NCBI GenBank assembly: GCA_025526935.1
Contig: JAHLKD010000013.1
Location: forward strand, 186,001 to 250,000
Source of the DNA: Cladochytrium replicatum
Lineage: Eukaryota; Chytridiomycota; Chytridiomycetes; Cladochytriales; Cladochytriaceae
DNA length: 64,000 nucleotides
Reading direction: 5' to 3'
The stretch's first letter is position 1. Each line of letters opens with the position of its first letter. Made by a program: the position numbers and the translations under genes. The notes beneath the pieces were generated by a model. It was not told where the DNA came from. It worked only from the letters and a program-made list of their open reading frames with translations, and ran no database searches. Of this stretch, positions 47,490-59,518 are shown one piece after another.

Positions 47490-49016
47490 TCAAGCCTTGA
47501 GAGTGCCGTAGAACGCCTGCTTCTCAGCATCCGACTGGAATCTACCGTGTCCGAATTTGGAGGCTGTGTCGATCCATTTGAGCTGAACCTGCTCAAGTGC
47601 GGACCTCTTTGTGTGGACGAGCAGCGACTTCCTTAGAGTAACAACACGCTTCTTCACACCGGGAGTGGTACCCTTAACCATGACCCAGTCGTTGGTAACC
47701 GCACCGTAGTGGGGGAATCCTCCCATGGGAGTGATGGTCTTCTCGGTAAGGTCGGCCTCGGTGGAAGCGTTAGCTTTGTCGTCACCCTTTCCGATGCGGT
47801 AGATCTTCTTGTTCATCTCGGTACGGTGGTGGTAACCGTCCTGACCAGCACGGGCGACCGAGCTTAGTTAAAGAGCGAGAAATCAATACTGGTTGGGATG
47901 ACGTTGACGCGATTTCTACTTACTACATGACCCGGGACGGGTGCCAGGCTCCGATACAAGCAACCTTACGCAGACCCTTGTGCGTCTTACGGGGAAGCTT
48001 CTTGGTACCCCAACGAGCAGTAACTCCTTCGAAACCTTTACCCTTGGTGACACTAATGACATCGATCATCTCGTTGTCCTCGAACACGGCACCGATAGCG
48101 ACTTCCTTCTCGAAGTGCTCCTTAGCCCAGTCAACCTTGTCGGAGACGCTGCCACCGTTGACCTGGATCTCCATGATGTGTGCCTAGAAGGAAGAAAATA
48201 GTTAAATATATTTGCTCTTACACTCATATCGTATGTACCTTCTTCTGGCCAACGTTAACCTTGCTCATCTGGGTGTGAGCCAAGACACGGACGACCTGGC
48301 AGTACTTCTTAATCCTCTCAAGCTCCTGGTTGATGGGCTTGCCCTTCTCCTCCGCGTATTTCTTCGCGTACTTCGTGAAGGCCTTCTTCTTCGACCTGTA
48401 CCAGTTCTTGTAGAAGCGACGCTTAAGCTCATCCGACAGGTGTTGTGCCCAAACGGTGGTGAGAGACCGGAGACCATGGGGAGTCTCGACGTAACCGACA
48501 ACACCGACAACAACGAGAGGGGGAGTCTCGATGATGGTGACAGCCTCGACGACCTCCTTCTTGTGCATCTCTGGAGAAAAATTTGCGTGAGAAAGGGAAT
48601 GATGTGAGACTTCTGCTTCACTCACTGGATCCGGGACGGTCCAAGTCACGGACAACATGGGTCATACCCGCCTTGTAGCCCAAGAAGGCGGTAAGGTGGG
48701 GCTTCTTCTTCGGGTCATCCTTGGGGAAGGTCTTGACCTTTCCACGGTGACGCCTTGCACGCTTTCGGGGGAGGAAACCCAGCGAACCGTGACGGGGGTG
48801 CTCAAACTTCCTGTGAGACTGTTAAGGAAAGTGATGTCCAGTCAGTGTCCGATCTTCGGCAAAGGTCTCAAAACTGCCGGCCCAAACTGTCCATCCATCC
48901 ATCATACGCATCCGCAGCGATCGCCATCCTGCATCCTACATCGACGGTTGCAGGCACACTCGCTCGTCACCGGCAAAGTCTCTCCACCCAGACCCCTTTC
49001 CTTCCACACGTACCAT
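47490..49016 (-). CDS. RPL3: 60S ribosomal protein L3 (uL3)
   Basis: Five exons: 49016-49014, 48818-48626, 48570-48239, 48183-47924, 47862-47490; phases agree, 386 residues, the family length. Exon 1 is only the ATG, followed by a 195-bp intron, the longest among the resolved gene models in this window, as is common for ribosomal protein genes. Diagnostic stretches: [68 protein letters not shown] and [12 protein letters not shown]. uL3 reaches with its loop to the peptidyl-transferase centre and is an early assembly protein. The last intron ends in AAG with the branch-like TTTAAC only a few bases upstream. Confidence 0.97.
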
Positions 49017-49740
49017 AGCCGGAGCGTAGGACTGAGAGTGGCAATGCTCGAGACCTGGCTAGAGACGATCACGTGGGTGAGCAGCTTTCCCACGTGTGGA
49101 GCATTGAGGCCGAAAGCCGTGCTCTGAACTGGTTGAGGGAAAACCGTTCCCAATGCCAAAACGGACAGATGAGAAAAATGCTCTTGCCCATCGGCTCTCA
49201 GATAGAAAACCTCTGGTGTGACCCCTGGATATTGCGCCGTTGACAGCACGCACAGGAGCAGTCACAATTTTGCAACAGCAAGGGGTTGGGCGTTTTTTGT
49301 TTGGCATCGGAAATTAGCAACTCTTCCGTCGATACTGAAGCTCAAAATGGCCAGTTCACTTTTAGCAGGCAAAGTTGGAGACGATTCTTTGTGCACGGTT
49401 GAAATATGTGACACCTTAGTTTTCATGATTCCTGATTACTTGTTGCTTAAATGGCGGTCATCCTGCCTAATCAGCAAGACTTCAAGTTGTAGTTTTCGAT
49501 GAAACTGATTGCATAGATACATGGGCTGATAACCAGGCAATAACCGGGCTGTGCGTACATGTTGGTGGGTAAGCTCTTTGTAATGCGCTCGAGATCCTTT
49601 TAACGATACTTCAGACAGTGAACCAATGTAAAGTACCAAGGAGTTTATTGATAGGGAAAAACTCGTACTTAAACAAGTGCGGGTGAAACAATCCTCCAAC
49701 CTTCCATGATTCAAGGTTGGAACAGTAAATGATAAGTAAA
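49017..49740. other. Upstream region of RPL3 and unassigned sequence
   Basis: Presumably holds the RPL3 promoter. Sequence from about 49400 onward may already be the tail of the decayed retroelement further right; no frame is supported. Confidence 0.35.
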
Positions 49741-50730
49741 CACAAACATGATAATGAATGTTTTAACTTTGTCTCGCCAAGTAGTCAAAGTGACACAGTG
49801 GCTTCGCCTGAATACTCCGCCCATACTTCGCCTTGACCAATCCCAACAAAGTGTAGTGCACTCGATTTGCAATTCCTTCAATTGATCAACTAGTGTTTCT
49901 GCAGCAGCTGAACATTGGGCATGATGTTCCAATGAATCGATAAGGGCTCCTCGGCCATTGGTATATATCCCAAATCCTGTTCGAATCTGGTAACTCTCAA
50001 AGGCTCATTCATAACTGGCTCAAATTTGTGAATTGATTGCAAACTCAACCATCAGAAGGTGAAGCTCCCATGCTAATCCACAGTCATCCCCATCGTAAAC
50101 TGCATAAGCTAGTTTGGTTAGAACTGCAACTGCCAGTTTCACTGTGCTCTCTGCATATGGTTAGCCTGTGGATGATGAGCTGTAGTAGAATGCTGCTCGA
50201 TTCCCAATCGCTTCAGGACTGTCTGCGTCATCCCACTAACAAAGGCAGATCCTCTATCTGATGTGAATATCTTTGGTAAACCATGGAGTGGATAATATCT
50301 CTCATATATCAAACTGGCAACGTCTTCGGAAGTTGGGTTGATTTTAGACTCGTAGAGATGACATTGTGAAGAGAAGCAACAGACTACAACAAGAATGCCA
50401 ATGAATGGATAACAACCCCAGAATGGAGCTGCATTGTCTTAAGATGAATGAGTCTAACGACCCGTTGTGGCTGCAATATTCCAGAGGGAAGTTGAATGAG
50501 GGGGTGCTCGGGCATGATCTTGACACACGTGGCAACCTTTGACCACCTCCTGATCTTATGCAGCATCTTTGGAAACCAGAAGACTGTAGCTAATGCGGCA
50601 AACATCTTTTCAGACATCTGATACAAGGAAAAAGTTTATCCATGCCTCTGCTGACTTCTCTCATCACAACTTCGAAGTGAAGGCCTCCCCGAGCCAAGAT
50701 TTGGTCTCAATTGCTACCTCCTATGGTGCC
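49741..50730 (-). mobile_element. Decayed Ty3/gypsy-type integrase fragment
   Basis: On the minus strand, shifting frames spell a retroviral-type integrase: a zinc-binding/head region with YQMSEKMFAALATVFWFPKM and CVKIMPEHP (50620-50510), then the core with PLHGLPKIFTSDRGSAFVSG (about 50310-50230, including the second catalytic Asp), LGIEQHSTTAHHPQ (about 50215-50175), and a C-terminal stretch near 49930-49800. Several frameshifts and stops, and the normal catalytic Glu context is altered, so it is dead. No LTRs or reverse transcriptase were found beside it. Confidence 0.8.
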
Positions 50731-50911
50731 CACGTCAGTACGCTCGTTTTGGCAGGAGAAAAGGCTTAACTCTGGCCGCTTTCCGTTCAAGTGAAGTAAG
50801 CTTTATTGTTTAGTTCCAATTATCACTTCTCATCTTTGAGCTGATACCAAGGCCAGTCACTCTAATGGGGGACCTTTCCCCTTTCTCTTGCCACGAACAT
50901 CACTATCAACG

Positions 50912-51017
50912 GCCTGTCCCCCGAAAACAGGCTAGTTGAATATGTATGCGGCAAATTCCAGTCTGCCTGTCCCCCGAAAACAGGCTAGTTGAATATGTAT
51001 GCGGCAAATTCCAGTCT
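50912..51017. repeat. 53-bp perfect tandem duplication
   Basis: The 53-bp unit starting GCCTGTCCCCCGAAAACAGG at 50912 is followed directly by an identical copy from 50965 to 51017. Lies between the dead integrase and VMA10; within each unit GCCTGT...ACAGGC forms a short inverted repeat. Confidence 0.9.
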
Positions 51018-51270
51018 TATTGCGATCTTGGGGACCCTTTTGACCAGCAAGGAGCTACTTTTCTCAACGTTCATCTGGGATATACGGCCGAGTATAGCTC
51101 TGCTGCGGCAGCTATTGTAAAACGAAAGCTTGCGGATTCGTATCTGAAGAACTTTTTGTCCGTCTTTGCAATTGTGTAGTTGAAATTGGGTATTAATAGA
51201 GTGCATTGGATTATGGAACACATTAAACAAGCAGCGGTGACCAAACGGACGTTTCGGCTAGTCACAGCGA

Positions 51271-51924
51271 TCAAGCTTTTGGCTTGACGTTCACGTGGAG
51301 CTTGATGCATGAGATTAGAAAGACTTCCAATGCTCTAACATTTATCTTCGTGCTCACCTTTGGTTTGACATCCAGTACCGCACCCATCAGCCTCTCAAAC
51401 ACCTTCTCTTTGTGCTTTTCGTAGAGTACGTTAATCTCTGCGAGCTTCGCATCAGTGTCCTGAACAAGCTTCACGTTCGTCTCGTCCGAAGATCCCGAGT
51501 GCTGAAAGGATGTTCAGCGTTAGCGTCACATCAAAGGCATATCGAAGTGAGTCATTATTCCAAAATTCCAAAGAAAACAATTTCATGTGAGCGAGAAATC
51601 TTGGTTCGCTTGCTTACCGATTTCTCAAAGGCGGCAAATTCTTTATTCTTTTCAGCTTTAAGAGCTTCGATTTCCTTTGCGGCTTCTGTGCGAGCATCCT
51701 TCAGACGCTGTACACGATCTTTTGAATTGGAAATGACTCGTTTTAGCGCATGAGTTTGCAGGCAGAGGGATCTTTTTACATTGACGGGCCTTTTGAACGA
51801 TCTTCGAGGCTTCCTTCTCAGCTTCGAGGAGAGTTTGGATCCCTTGAGAGTTTGCCTTTCCAATGCATTAAAAGTTAGGAATGTCAGTGGAGGTAATTCC
51901 GAGTTCGATTGAGAAACAGACCAT
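51271..51924 (-). CDS. VMA10: V-type proton ATPase subunit G
   Basis: Exons: 51924-51922 (ATG only), 51855-51780, 51718-51618, 51501-51358, 51300-51271; phases agree, 117 residues, matching the usual 110-120. ANSQGIQTLLEAEKEA at the N terminus is the family signature, followed by an Arg/Lys/Glu coiled coil (QRLKDARTEAAKEIEALKAE) and a helical C terminus ending LHVNVKPKA. Subunit G pairs with E in the peripheral stalk that holds V1 against rotation; the complex acidifies vacuole and endosomes. Three of four introns end in AAG; the first donor is GTCTGT. Divergent from ERG28 with 121 bp between starts. Confidence 0.9.
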
Positions 51925-52045
51925 TTTTGAGTTGTGTGCAAGACTTGGGTTTGACGAGATCACGCGTTTCTGGCTGCTCGCTCAAACCAAGAAATGTTTA
52001 AAATGGGTGAGGGATCCTCGGCGCTGCGATCCAAAATATTCCGTC
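51925..52045. promoter_or_regulatory. Shared promoter region of VMA10 and ERG28
   Basis: The two start codons face away from each other across 121 bp. No motif stands out. Confidence 0.4.
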
Positions 52046-52602
52046 ATGAGCAGCTGGGTACCGTCGACGTGGATGGGATGCTGGACGCTGTTCGTTGGGG
52101 TTACAGCTTTGTACAACACCTATCAGTGCTACACCAAACCGCCGTTCCGACAAACTGAACGAATCTATGCTCTTCAACCAAAGCAGAGTACGAAGGTGAA
52201 GCTACCTCTTGTTCGCATAGGCTTAAGTCTGGGATTTGTGCAGTCACCGACTTTGCATCTCGCATGTTTGGAAACTACACGTTGGCAGTTGCCGTGATCC
52301 GAATCATTTGCGCCTATCACCTGTCCATTGAGCCGTATGTCCAAGCATTTACTGTTGGCTCTTGTGTTTAATGTGAGATGCTATCTTTCTAAGGATGTAC
52401 AAGCTGCTGATGTTGACGTATGTGATGTCGGGAGGATCGTACATACTAGAGATTTTCGTTTACAAGACCGCTCCTGTGAGCTCCCCGGGCGTATGGCCAG
52501 CTCTGATCATCTCATGTGAGTGAAATCATATGCCCTTCATTGTCTGTGATGCTCACAAAGTTTCGAGCGGGAACGTTCACTTGGATGGCGTTGAACTTGT
52601 AA
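52046..52602 (+). CDS. ERG28: Ergosterol biosynthesis scaffold protein Erg28
   Basis: Exons 52046-52187, 52244-52334, 52394-52515 and a short last exon ending at 52602. About 130 residues with four hydrophobic helices, as in Erg28/C14orf1: WMGCWTLFVGVTALYNTYQ, the central FASRMFGNYTLAVAVIRIICAYH, and SGGSYILEIFVYKTA. Erg28 tethers the C-4 demethylation enzymes of sterol synthesis (Erg25-27) to the ER membrane. Intron 3 end is uncertain: the frame fits best with an acceptor GAG at 52564-52566, giving a GTFTWMALNL end. Intron 2 ends in AAG. Confidence 0.87.
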
Positions 52603-52659
52603 TGCCACCAGGTTGCACTTTCATATGCATGTGTAATACAACTCCCTCTCCACCAGGTG

Positions 52660-53870
52660 TCATGAGCTTTCGCCGTCTTTTCTATTGTAGACATAGGACC
52701 TGCTATCAAACCCCCCAGTCATACTACCGCCACAATCAACTGGTTCTCTAAGGACTACTTCTCCCAATGTATTTTTTTTGATTTTCATTGAGTTTACATT
52801 ACCTTCATTCTTTTCAATAATTGAAATAGATGTAATACGGCGTACTCCATATCTTGCATCTATTAATGCTTTCATGCCACCATGTTTCCAATTACTCCCC
52901 AACGTAATCACCTCTCCAGGAAATAAATATGGTCATCTTCACCAATTGCAACTTTTCCTTCATTTTTATACTCAGTTAAATGCTCACATGTTCAGTGGAG
53001 TCACAAAAGATACAATTCTTCGAAGTCTCAATTTGCCTCACTTCAGCATTCTGTTCATTTTGTTGTTGCTTAATTAGTATCATTCAAAATAGGTTGAGCG
53101 TTCCCACTCTGAAATTTTAACAGATTCAAGTTCAATTCTGTCATTCTTTTCTCTAATGACGACATAACTTACACCAGGAATTGTGGATGGTTGAGAATGA
53201 AGTTGAGAATGAACATTTTGATAAGTCTCATTAGGCTTATTTACTCCACTACTAATTAACGGTGTCAAACTACTATTTGACTAACAGTGTCAAACTACTG
53301 TTTTGATGTAAAGGAGGCATTTGACTAATAGAACCGTATATCAAGTTTCTTCCTCTTATCATTGATCTTGTCATTTTCATCAACTTCTTCTAAAAATGCA
53401 GCTTTCAGCTGATAATAAGTTGTATTCTTCTCCTCATTCTTTTATTTCAAAATTGCTAAAAAATTCTTTTACAATGAAACATCACGAAGTGAGAATTCTT
53501 TGAAAAGTCAATATCAATCATCAGCATTGGTATTTCCAATAGATTTCATCAATCTCTCGAATCTTGTTACAAACCCAGTAGCTGATTCTCCAGCAACCAT
53601 TGATAATGACTTAACATCATCCCAAGTAGGTCTTTGATATTTGAAGATAGTATCTAATTTGTACCAAACACTTCGACATCATTATCGTCATATGTGACAG
53701 TAGGAACAACAGTAGATCCACCTGGTGTTGTAATTCCTACACCTCCTACTTGTGCTTTCGCACTATCAGTTGCGCTCTTAACTACATCATTGACAACTCC
53801 CTGAATTAAACCGACATAATCTTCTTCAGTTAGTCCATTTTTCTTTTCTCGCCAGTCTACAATAACTGTT
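52660..53870 (-). mobile_element. Decayed retrotransposon gag region with zinc-knuckle remnant
   Basis: Minus-strand pieces in several frames: LTEEDYVGLIQGVVNDVV and GGSTVVPTVTYDDNDVEVF (about 53840-53670), a gag core stretch YQRPTWDDVKSL and ATGFVTRFERLMKSI (about 53630-53530), a Ser/Gln-rich linker (53268-53080), and CIFCDSTEH, the start of a CCHC knuckle, near 53010. Stops and frameshifts between them. AT-rich compared with flanking genes. No intact protease or reverse transcriptase follows. Confidence 0.6.
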
Positions 53871-56081
53871 TCGAATAGCTAGATAATTTGTACCATTCAA
53901 AACAACCCATTCATCCCTTTTGCGTTCCTGATGACATCATCAAAAATCTCTCAGCAGTCCAGAAGATGTAGAAACCTTGTCTCTATAGTCTATACTCAAT
54001 CTCCTCAAAACTGTGATTGTCGACACAGATCAGCTCAGAAAATCTGGAATCAGCAAAATTAAATTGAAGTGAATTGTCCTGGGGTCCGAGACAAATTATT
54101 TTTGACAATCTCCCTGTATGGAGCACCAACTGTCAACCTGTCTCCTGAAAGTTAAATAACCTTCAGGTAACTGTCCTTGCTTCTACAGCAATCGGCAAGG
54201 CTAAGTCCGAACACTAGGAGCAAGTGAACCAACCAACTGCTTCTGAAATCGTCTTCAGGTCACTCAGTAGTCAGTCTAGGATAATCTGTTGCTATTTGCA
54301 ACGCGCTCTTAATTCTGTGGTCACGTGTTCTTTTTCTAAGCCATTAACGTAAATCTGAACAAATCAAAAATTAATTAAATTCTAAACAAACGAAAGGAAA
54401 TCCCATTCCCCCAACTCTTTCCCCAAATCTCTTTCTATGCCGCATTTGCGACGCACAGCACGACAGTGTATCGCCTGCGAAGATAGCCCGGATTCCTTGC
54501 ACTTGGTCGAATGCATGATCAAGCGATTTGACAAGATCGTATTAGACTGGAAAGCATTCCTTAAGGATTGACTTTGCAACTTGATTGTTCAAGTTATCCA
54601 CTCTCCAAGTTGTCATGTTGTGATTATATTGTTGTTTGGCCTTACCATTCTCAGATGTGACCATGTTGGAGAGTTACAGTTCCACATTAAACGCCATGAC
54701 TTGCCGGTTCCTTAAAGTAAACCTTGAATTCATGAAGCAGGGGTCCGTTGAAAGGCTTTAGTTTCGTGAATGTTGACGACATCATTGGATTGATATTCAG
54801 CTTGTGGAATGATTGTGAAATATTGAATTCGTGATTGTTGTAGTTGTTTGGTCCTCAACGCTATTGATAGTCTGTCAATAATTGTTATGTGGAATGTTGT
54901 GGTGAATCGGCGTAGTGGGAGTAGGGTGTACTCTGTTCAAACGTGATTGAGTAGACTCAATCCCGAGACTCTTACACGCCATTCAATCAGTGTTGCATAC
55001 TAGTATGGCTTGATTACTAAACTACTGTTCCCAATAAGTAAATATTACTGTGATTACTAAATAGTGTGTCAATCAGACAATGAAGTATTTGTTCCTAAAC
55101 TGGAACAAAGAATTCCCTTGGACTGATGTAACGCGTAATGTAAGTAATATTACCTAGAAGCCACATAAGTACGTGTTTCGACCATCATAAATATCTATTA
55201 CTTTTCCAGAGTAAACGATTGTTATCGCCTTAACAATTATAACCGACAGGTCTCTCTGCATCTCGCATAGTAAACTCCTGGACGTCTCCAGTCCATCTGT
55301 TATGTCTTAGTGTGTTATGTGTATGGTTGTTGAAGTGACTGTAGTAAGTGGAAGTGACTGTAGTAATAGAGTCCTATAACGTTCATAATTCAACAAGATG
55401 TGGTTTACTTTTTTAATTTCTTATGGTTCCCACGGATTGTTACCAATAAGTGGAGCTGGATGACGATGAGATTTTTTGGAGCAATTTGTTTTGCTATTCA
55501 CTTGTGATGTGCATTAGTACGAAAACATGCCTCGTTGTACAATGGTTCTCGGCCATGAGTGTATTTGATCAGTGATCGGGATTGAATGAGACAGCAAGAC
55601 AAGCAAGGTTTCATGGACACCCAGAATTGTTATTGTTTCGAATTGTGTAATATTAGAAATGCAAAGCGGAGGTCGTATAAGGTCAAGATCAGCCCGCAAA
55701 TCGTGTTTTTATAATTTTTGATTGGAAGAACACTGCGCCCTGCCATTTGTTTGGACGGTCCGTCAAAATTAAGTACCTGCAAATTGTTGCTGAAATGGCA
55801 CAGTGATAATCAACCTGCTCAGCATCTGTTCTGAACCGGTCACTGGAATGCCTTTCTGCTAAATCATGCTGTGATCCACCACCACCGATCCGTGTGATTC
55901 TCCAATTATAACCCCACATTCTAGGGCGGTGGCTCTTCCTCTGCTGGCTGCAAGTGGCTGTGTTGCTGAGCGCCACAACGCGTCCCAATCCGTCGCGTTT
56001 CTCATTTTCATTCTTAAACCCACTCCGCCCCGATACAGCCTGCAAATCCACCCCACCGCTGTCGAATCTTCACACGTCGCC
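53871..56081. other. AT-rich gene-free stretch, possible LTR remnant
   Basis: About 2.2 kb without a supported gene. The piece 54883-55395 begins TGTTATG and ends TTCAACA, which would suit an LTR of the gag remnant to its left, but I see no target-site duplication and no second copy. The last 150 bp hold the promoter of the surface-protein gene. Confidence 0.3.
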
Positions 56082-56999
56082 ATGCTCTTCGCTGCTGCTA
56101 CCCTTGTCGCTCTTGCCGCCAGTGCCTCCGCTGGAAAACTGTGTGATGTTGCACGCTACCCATGGCCTGGTCAGCAACCTACTTTCGCGATCGGCCAGAC
56201 CACCCCTCCTCAGCGTTACACCAAGCTCCCTGGTGTTACTGGAGCACTCTTGCTCAGCGGTAACATCAAGGTTCTTAACGGATGCACCTTCCAGATGGTT
56301 GACGTGAGGGTGGAAGGCGCATTCAAGGATGCCAATATGTAAGATCATTTCCAGTCGAGCTATCGAACTCTGAAACTGACATTGGTAAATAGGCAATGGC
56401 TCGGTGGAAGTGCGGTTGGTTCGAACGACGGTTTCACATTGTCGGACCAGCAGTTCTTCGTTGCTGGCAATGCCTCTGCAGTTGTCGCCGAAGGACCTAT
56501 TTTCAGCCTAACTCAGGTTGGGGGTCGTGAGATGTCTTTCTACGACTTCAAAGTGTAAGTTATTTGATTAATTTTGTTGTTTTTCGCGTCTGACATAACT
56601 CATAGTATGTCTTTGTACTCGTGGTTCGAGAATAATGCTTTCGCCACTGCTACTCTCCCTGCTGGTGACTTCACCCCCCCTGGCATTGGTGAGGCCCCCA
56701 AAGCCGCTGCCCCTGGCCTTCCTGCGAACGCTCAAGCACTGGCGGCCCCCATCTGCTCTGCATGCCCCGGTGGAAGCCAGGCTGGTGGATCGACAACTCC
56801 CCAGGGCCCCACTGGCGGTAGTACAGGCGGCAACTCGACCACCGGCGGCTCTGGCACTTCGCAGACCACTGCTGCTGCTGCATCCTCAACCAACCGCAGT
56901 ACATCACCTACTGGCGCAGCTGCTCCTTCGTCTGCGGCACACACCCTCACCACAATCGTTGCTGCTGCTTTCGTTGCAGCCATTGCTTTTGCTTTCTAA
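56082..56999 (+). CDS. Secreted, probably GPI-anchored cell-surface protein (DM13-like?)
   Basis: Exons 56082-56338, 56393-56554, 56606-56999; phases agree, 270 residues. Clear signal peptide (MLFAAATLVALAASASA). The folded part of about 110 residues has SGNIKVLNGCTFQMVDVRVE, WLGGS and SNDGFTLSDQQ, a pattern reminiscent of DM13-type beta domains, but this is a tentative match. A Gly/Ser/Thr-rich stalk follows and a hydrophobic C terminus (TTIVAAAFVAAIAFAF) after small residues, as expected for GPI attachment. Likely exposed on the wall or zoospore surface. Confidence 0.8.
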
Positions 57000-57615
57000 G
57001 AGTGTTCTGGAGCATGCGCTTGATAATTCGTTCTTTTTATTTCGTACTCATAGCACCAACGCTACCCCACTACCATGGACTGATTTGATTATCAAACACT
57101 CTTTTCACATTCAAATTTCGATTTAGAGCAGCATTCTTTCTGGAGTTTACTCCATTTGTTATTCGGCTTGGGTTATTTCTATTGGTACGGTGATGATGGT
57201 GGATTGTACGAATTGTAGGTAGTGCTCTTGCGGTTTCCTACTGATTTTATGCAATCGTTTGTAATTTTGATGTGTTCGTCGGCGAATACTACTTCGAGAT
57301 TGTGTTAGTCTTTCATTTTCCATTCATTTTCCACTTTTAGACTTCTATCAAAGACTAACGATTTTTCTTTTCTTTTTTCTTCCTATGTGAGCCGAAACAC
57401 TTCCATTATTGCTTCCGTAAACCGAATGCAATATAGAACGTTGAAACAAAAAACATTTGCTATTTTGGTATCACTAGTTATTGGAAATGATTGGCAAGCA
57501 TAGCCAATTTCCTCGTCTCTACAGAGCTTCAACTTGATTCGAGGGAGACAGCTCAGGACCGCACTCCAAGGCACTAACCTTCTATCATATTATTCAAGTG
57601 AACATCTTTGTGGAA

Positions 57616-59267
57616 ATGACGGGCACTGAAGTATTAGGCGTGGATATAAACAGCGAAGTTGAACAAGAAGTTCTAGACGATGAACCACGATCAATCCTAC
57701 TCGGGCTTATTTCCCAGCTTCGAAAGGGCATGGATCTTCATCGTGTCACGCTTCCCACATTCGTTCTGGAGCCAAGATCGATGTGCGAGAGAGTGACAGA
57801 CTTCATGAGCCATCCAGAGTTAATTATCCAGTTGAGTGCTCAACGCCAAGTGTTGTATAAATCTGGTTACTAAATCGAGATCAGCACCCATTTAAAGGAA
57901 GATCCGGTGGAGCGGTTTATTGATGTCGTGAGATTTTTCCTGTCTGGTTGGCATATCAAACCAAAGGTGCGAATTCTAAAACACGAGCAATTTCAAAAAA
58001 TTATTCACTTTTAGTTGCAGGGCGTCAAGAAGCCTTACAATCCAGTCCTGGGCGAATTTTTCAGATGTCGCTGGAACTTTTCTACGCCTACCTCTCCAGG
58101 CGCAACTTCCACAGTCCCTTCAACCTCGCTCTACGTGAGCGAGCAGGTTTCCCACCACCCACCAATTTCAGCATGGTACTATGTGAATCCTCGTCACAAG
58201 TTGGTGATCTCTGGCGACGTCCGACCAAAGTCGCGATTCCTAGGGAACTCGGCGGCAACTCTCATGGGCGGGACTACAAGGATCGTGATGAGAGATCGCC
58301 CAGACGAGGTGTATGAGATGGGATTACCCAACGTCTACGCGCGCGGGATTGTGTTTGGAACGATGTACATGGATGTTGCGGATGCAGTTGTGGTTCGATG
58401 CAAGAAAAGTGGGCTGGTTGCGGAGATCGACTTTAAAGTCAAGGTAAGGTCTGAAGTCAAATCTATCAGAAGTTTACATGGAACGGGTTTTATATAGGGC
58501 TTCTTTGGAGGGGAGTATAATGGTGTTGGTGGCCAGATCAAACGAGAGAAATCAGGGGAGGTGCTACACACAATATCTGGAAGGTGGTCCGACACGATAT
58601 ACATCCAGAAGGGAGACGCGGGTGGAGTCAGCCTTGGTGGCAAATCCAAACCGCAGGTGCTGTTTGAAGTTGCGAAGCACTCGATTGTTCCAAAAATGGT
58701 ACCTACGGAGGCAGAGCAGGAAGACTTTGAGTCAAGGAAGTAAGGATTCAACTACCCAAAAACAAACTATGATTCTGACCAAAACAGGCTCTGGTCAAAA
58801 GTTACTCGAGGTTTGGCGACAAGAAATCTCGATGCGGCGACTGCTGAGAAGTCAGCGATCGAGAATCGACAGCGCAAACTCGGAAAAGAGAGGGCCGAGA
58901 AGGGCGTGGAATGGAAACCTCGGTTTTTCAGTTTGGATGCTGAGAACGACACCTACAACTTCAAACTAGGAATGTGAGCAAATTCTTCAACCGGTGAATT
59001 TCCTACTCTTGACGTCATATCATCAGTGAGGACTTACCACAGGATCCAGAGGAAGCTACCAAACGCATTTCAAGCATAATTTACGCTCCTCCTTCGAACG
59101 ACGCATATGCAAACTTCTGGGGTCCACCTGGAACACTTCCCTCGCCAGTCGAATCGGATGGGAGGACACCATCTCCGACAAGAAACTTCGATGATTCAGA
59201 GATCTGCCCTATGGATATCACGCCCCTGACTCCACCCTCGTCGCCAATGAAGCCGGACGATGACTGA
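57616..59267 (+). CDS. Oxysterol-binding-protein-related lipid transfer protein (Osh/Kes1-like)
   Basis: Exons 57616-57830, 57885-57966, 58021-58443, 58498-58739, 58788-58973, 59027-59267; phases agree, 462 residues. The ATG at 57616 is used because the longer frame starts with GTG. It carries the ORP signature EQVSHHPP, the lid/entrance LHRVTLPTFVLEPRS, KPYNPVLGEFFRC and GFFGGEYN. There is no PH domain or FFAT motif, so it resembles the short yeast Osh4/Kes1 type that exchanges sterol and PI4P between membranes. A Ser/Pro-rich C-terminal tail is specific to this protein. Confidence 0.95.
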
Positions 59268-59518
59268 GAGGGAGATTGATTCTGACAAAAACTACTGAAT
59301 ATTATAATTAGATTTTGCATCGAGCACGACTATTATGATGCTGGTGGATATTTTCTGGTGTTTGTCATTTCCAACCCCCGTCCTGATACCACATAAATAT
59401 AACGTACTGAACAGAACTACTGAATGTGTCAAGCACGACTAACGTATTTACAGTGAGCTCTACATGAGTATCCTCCAATGCAGCGCTTCCAAATGGCAAA
59501 AACTCTTTCCTGGAGTCA

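Noticed and set aside
48819-49013. C/D box snoRNA in the first RPL3 intron
   Set aside because: There is an ATGATGG and, about 60 bases later, a CTGA, but box C is imperfect and no terminal stem is visible.
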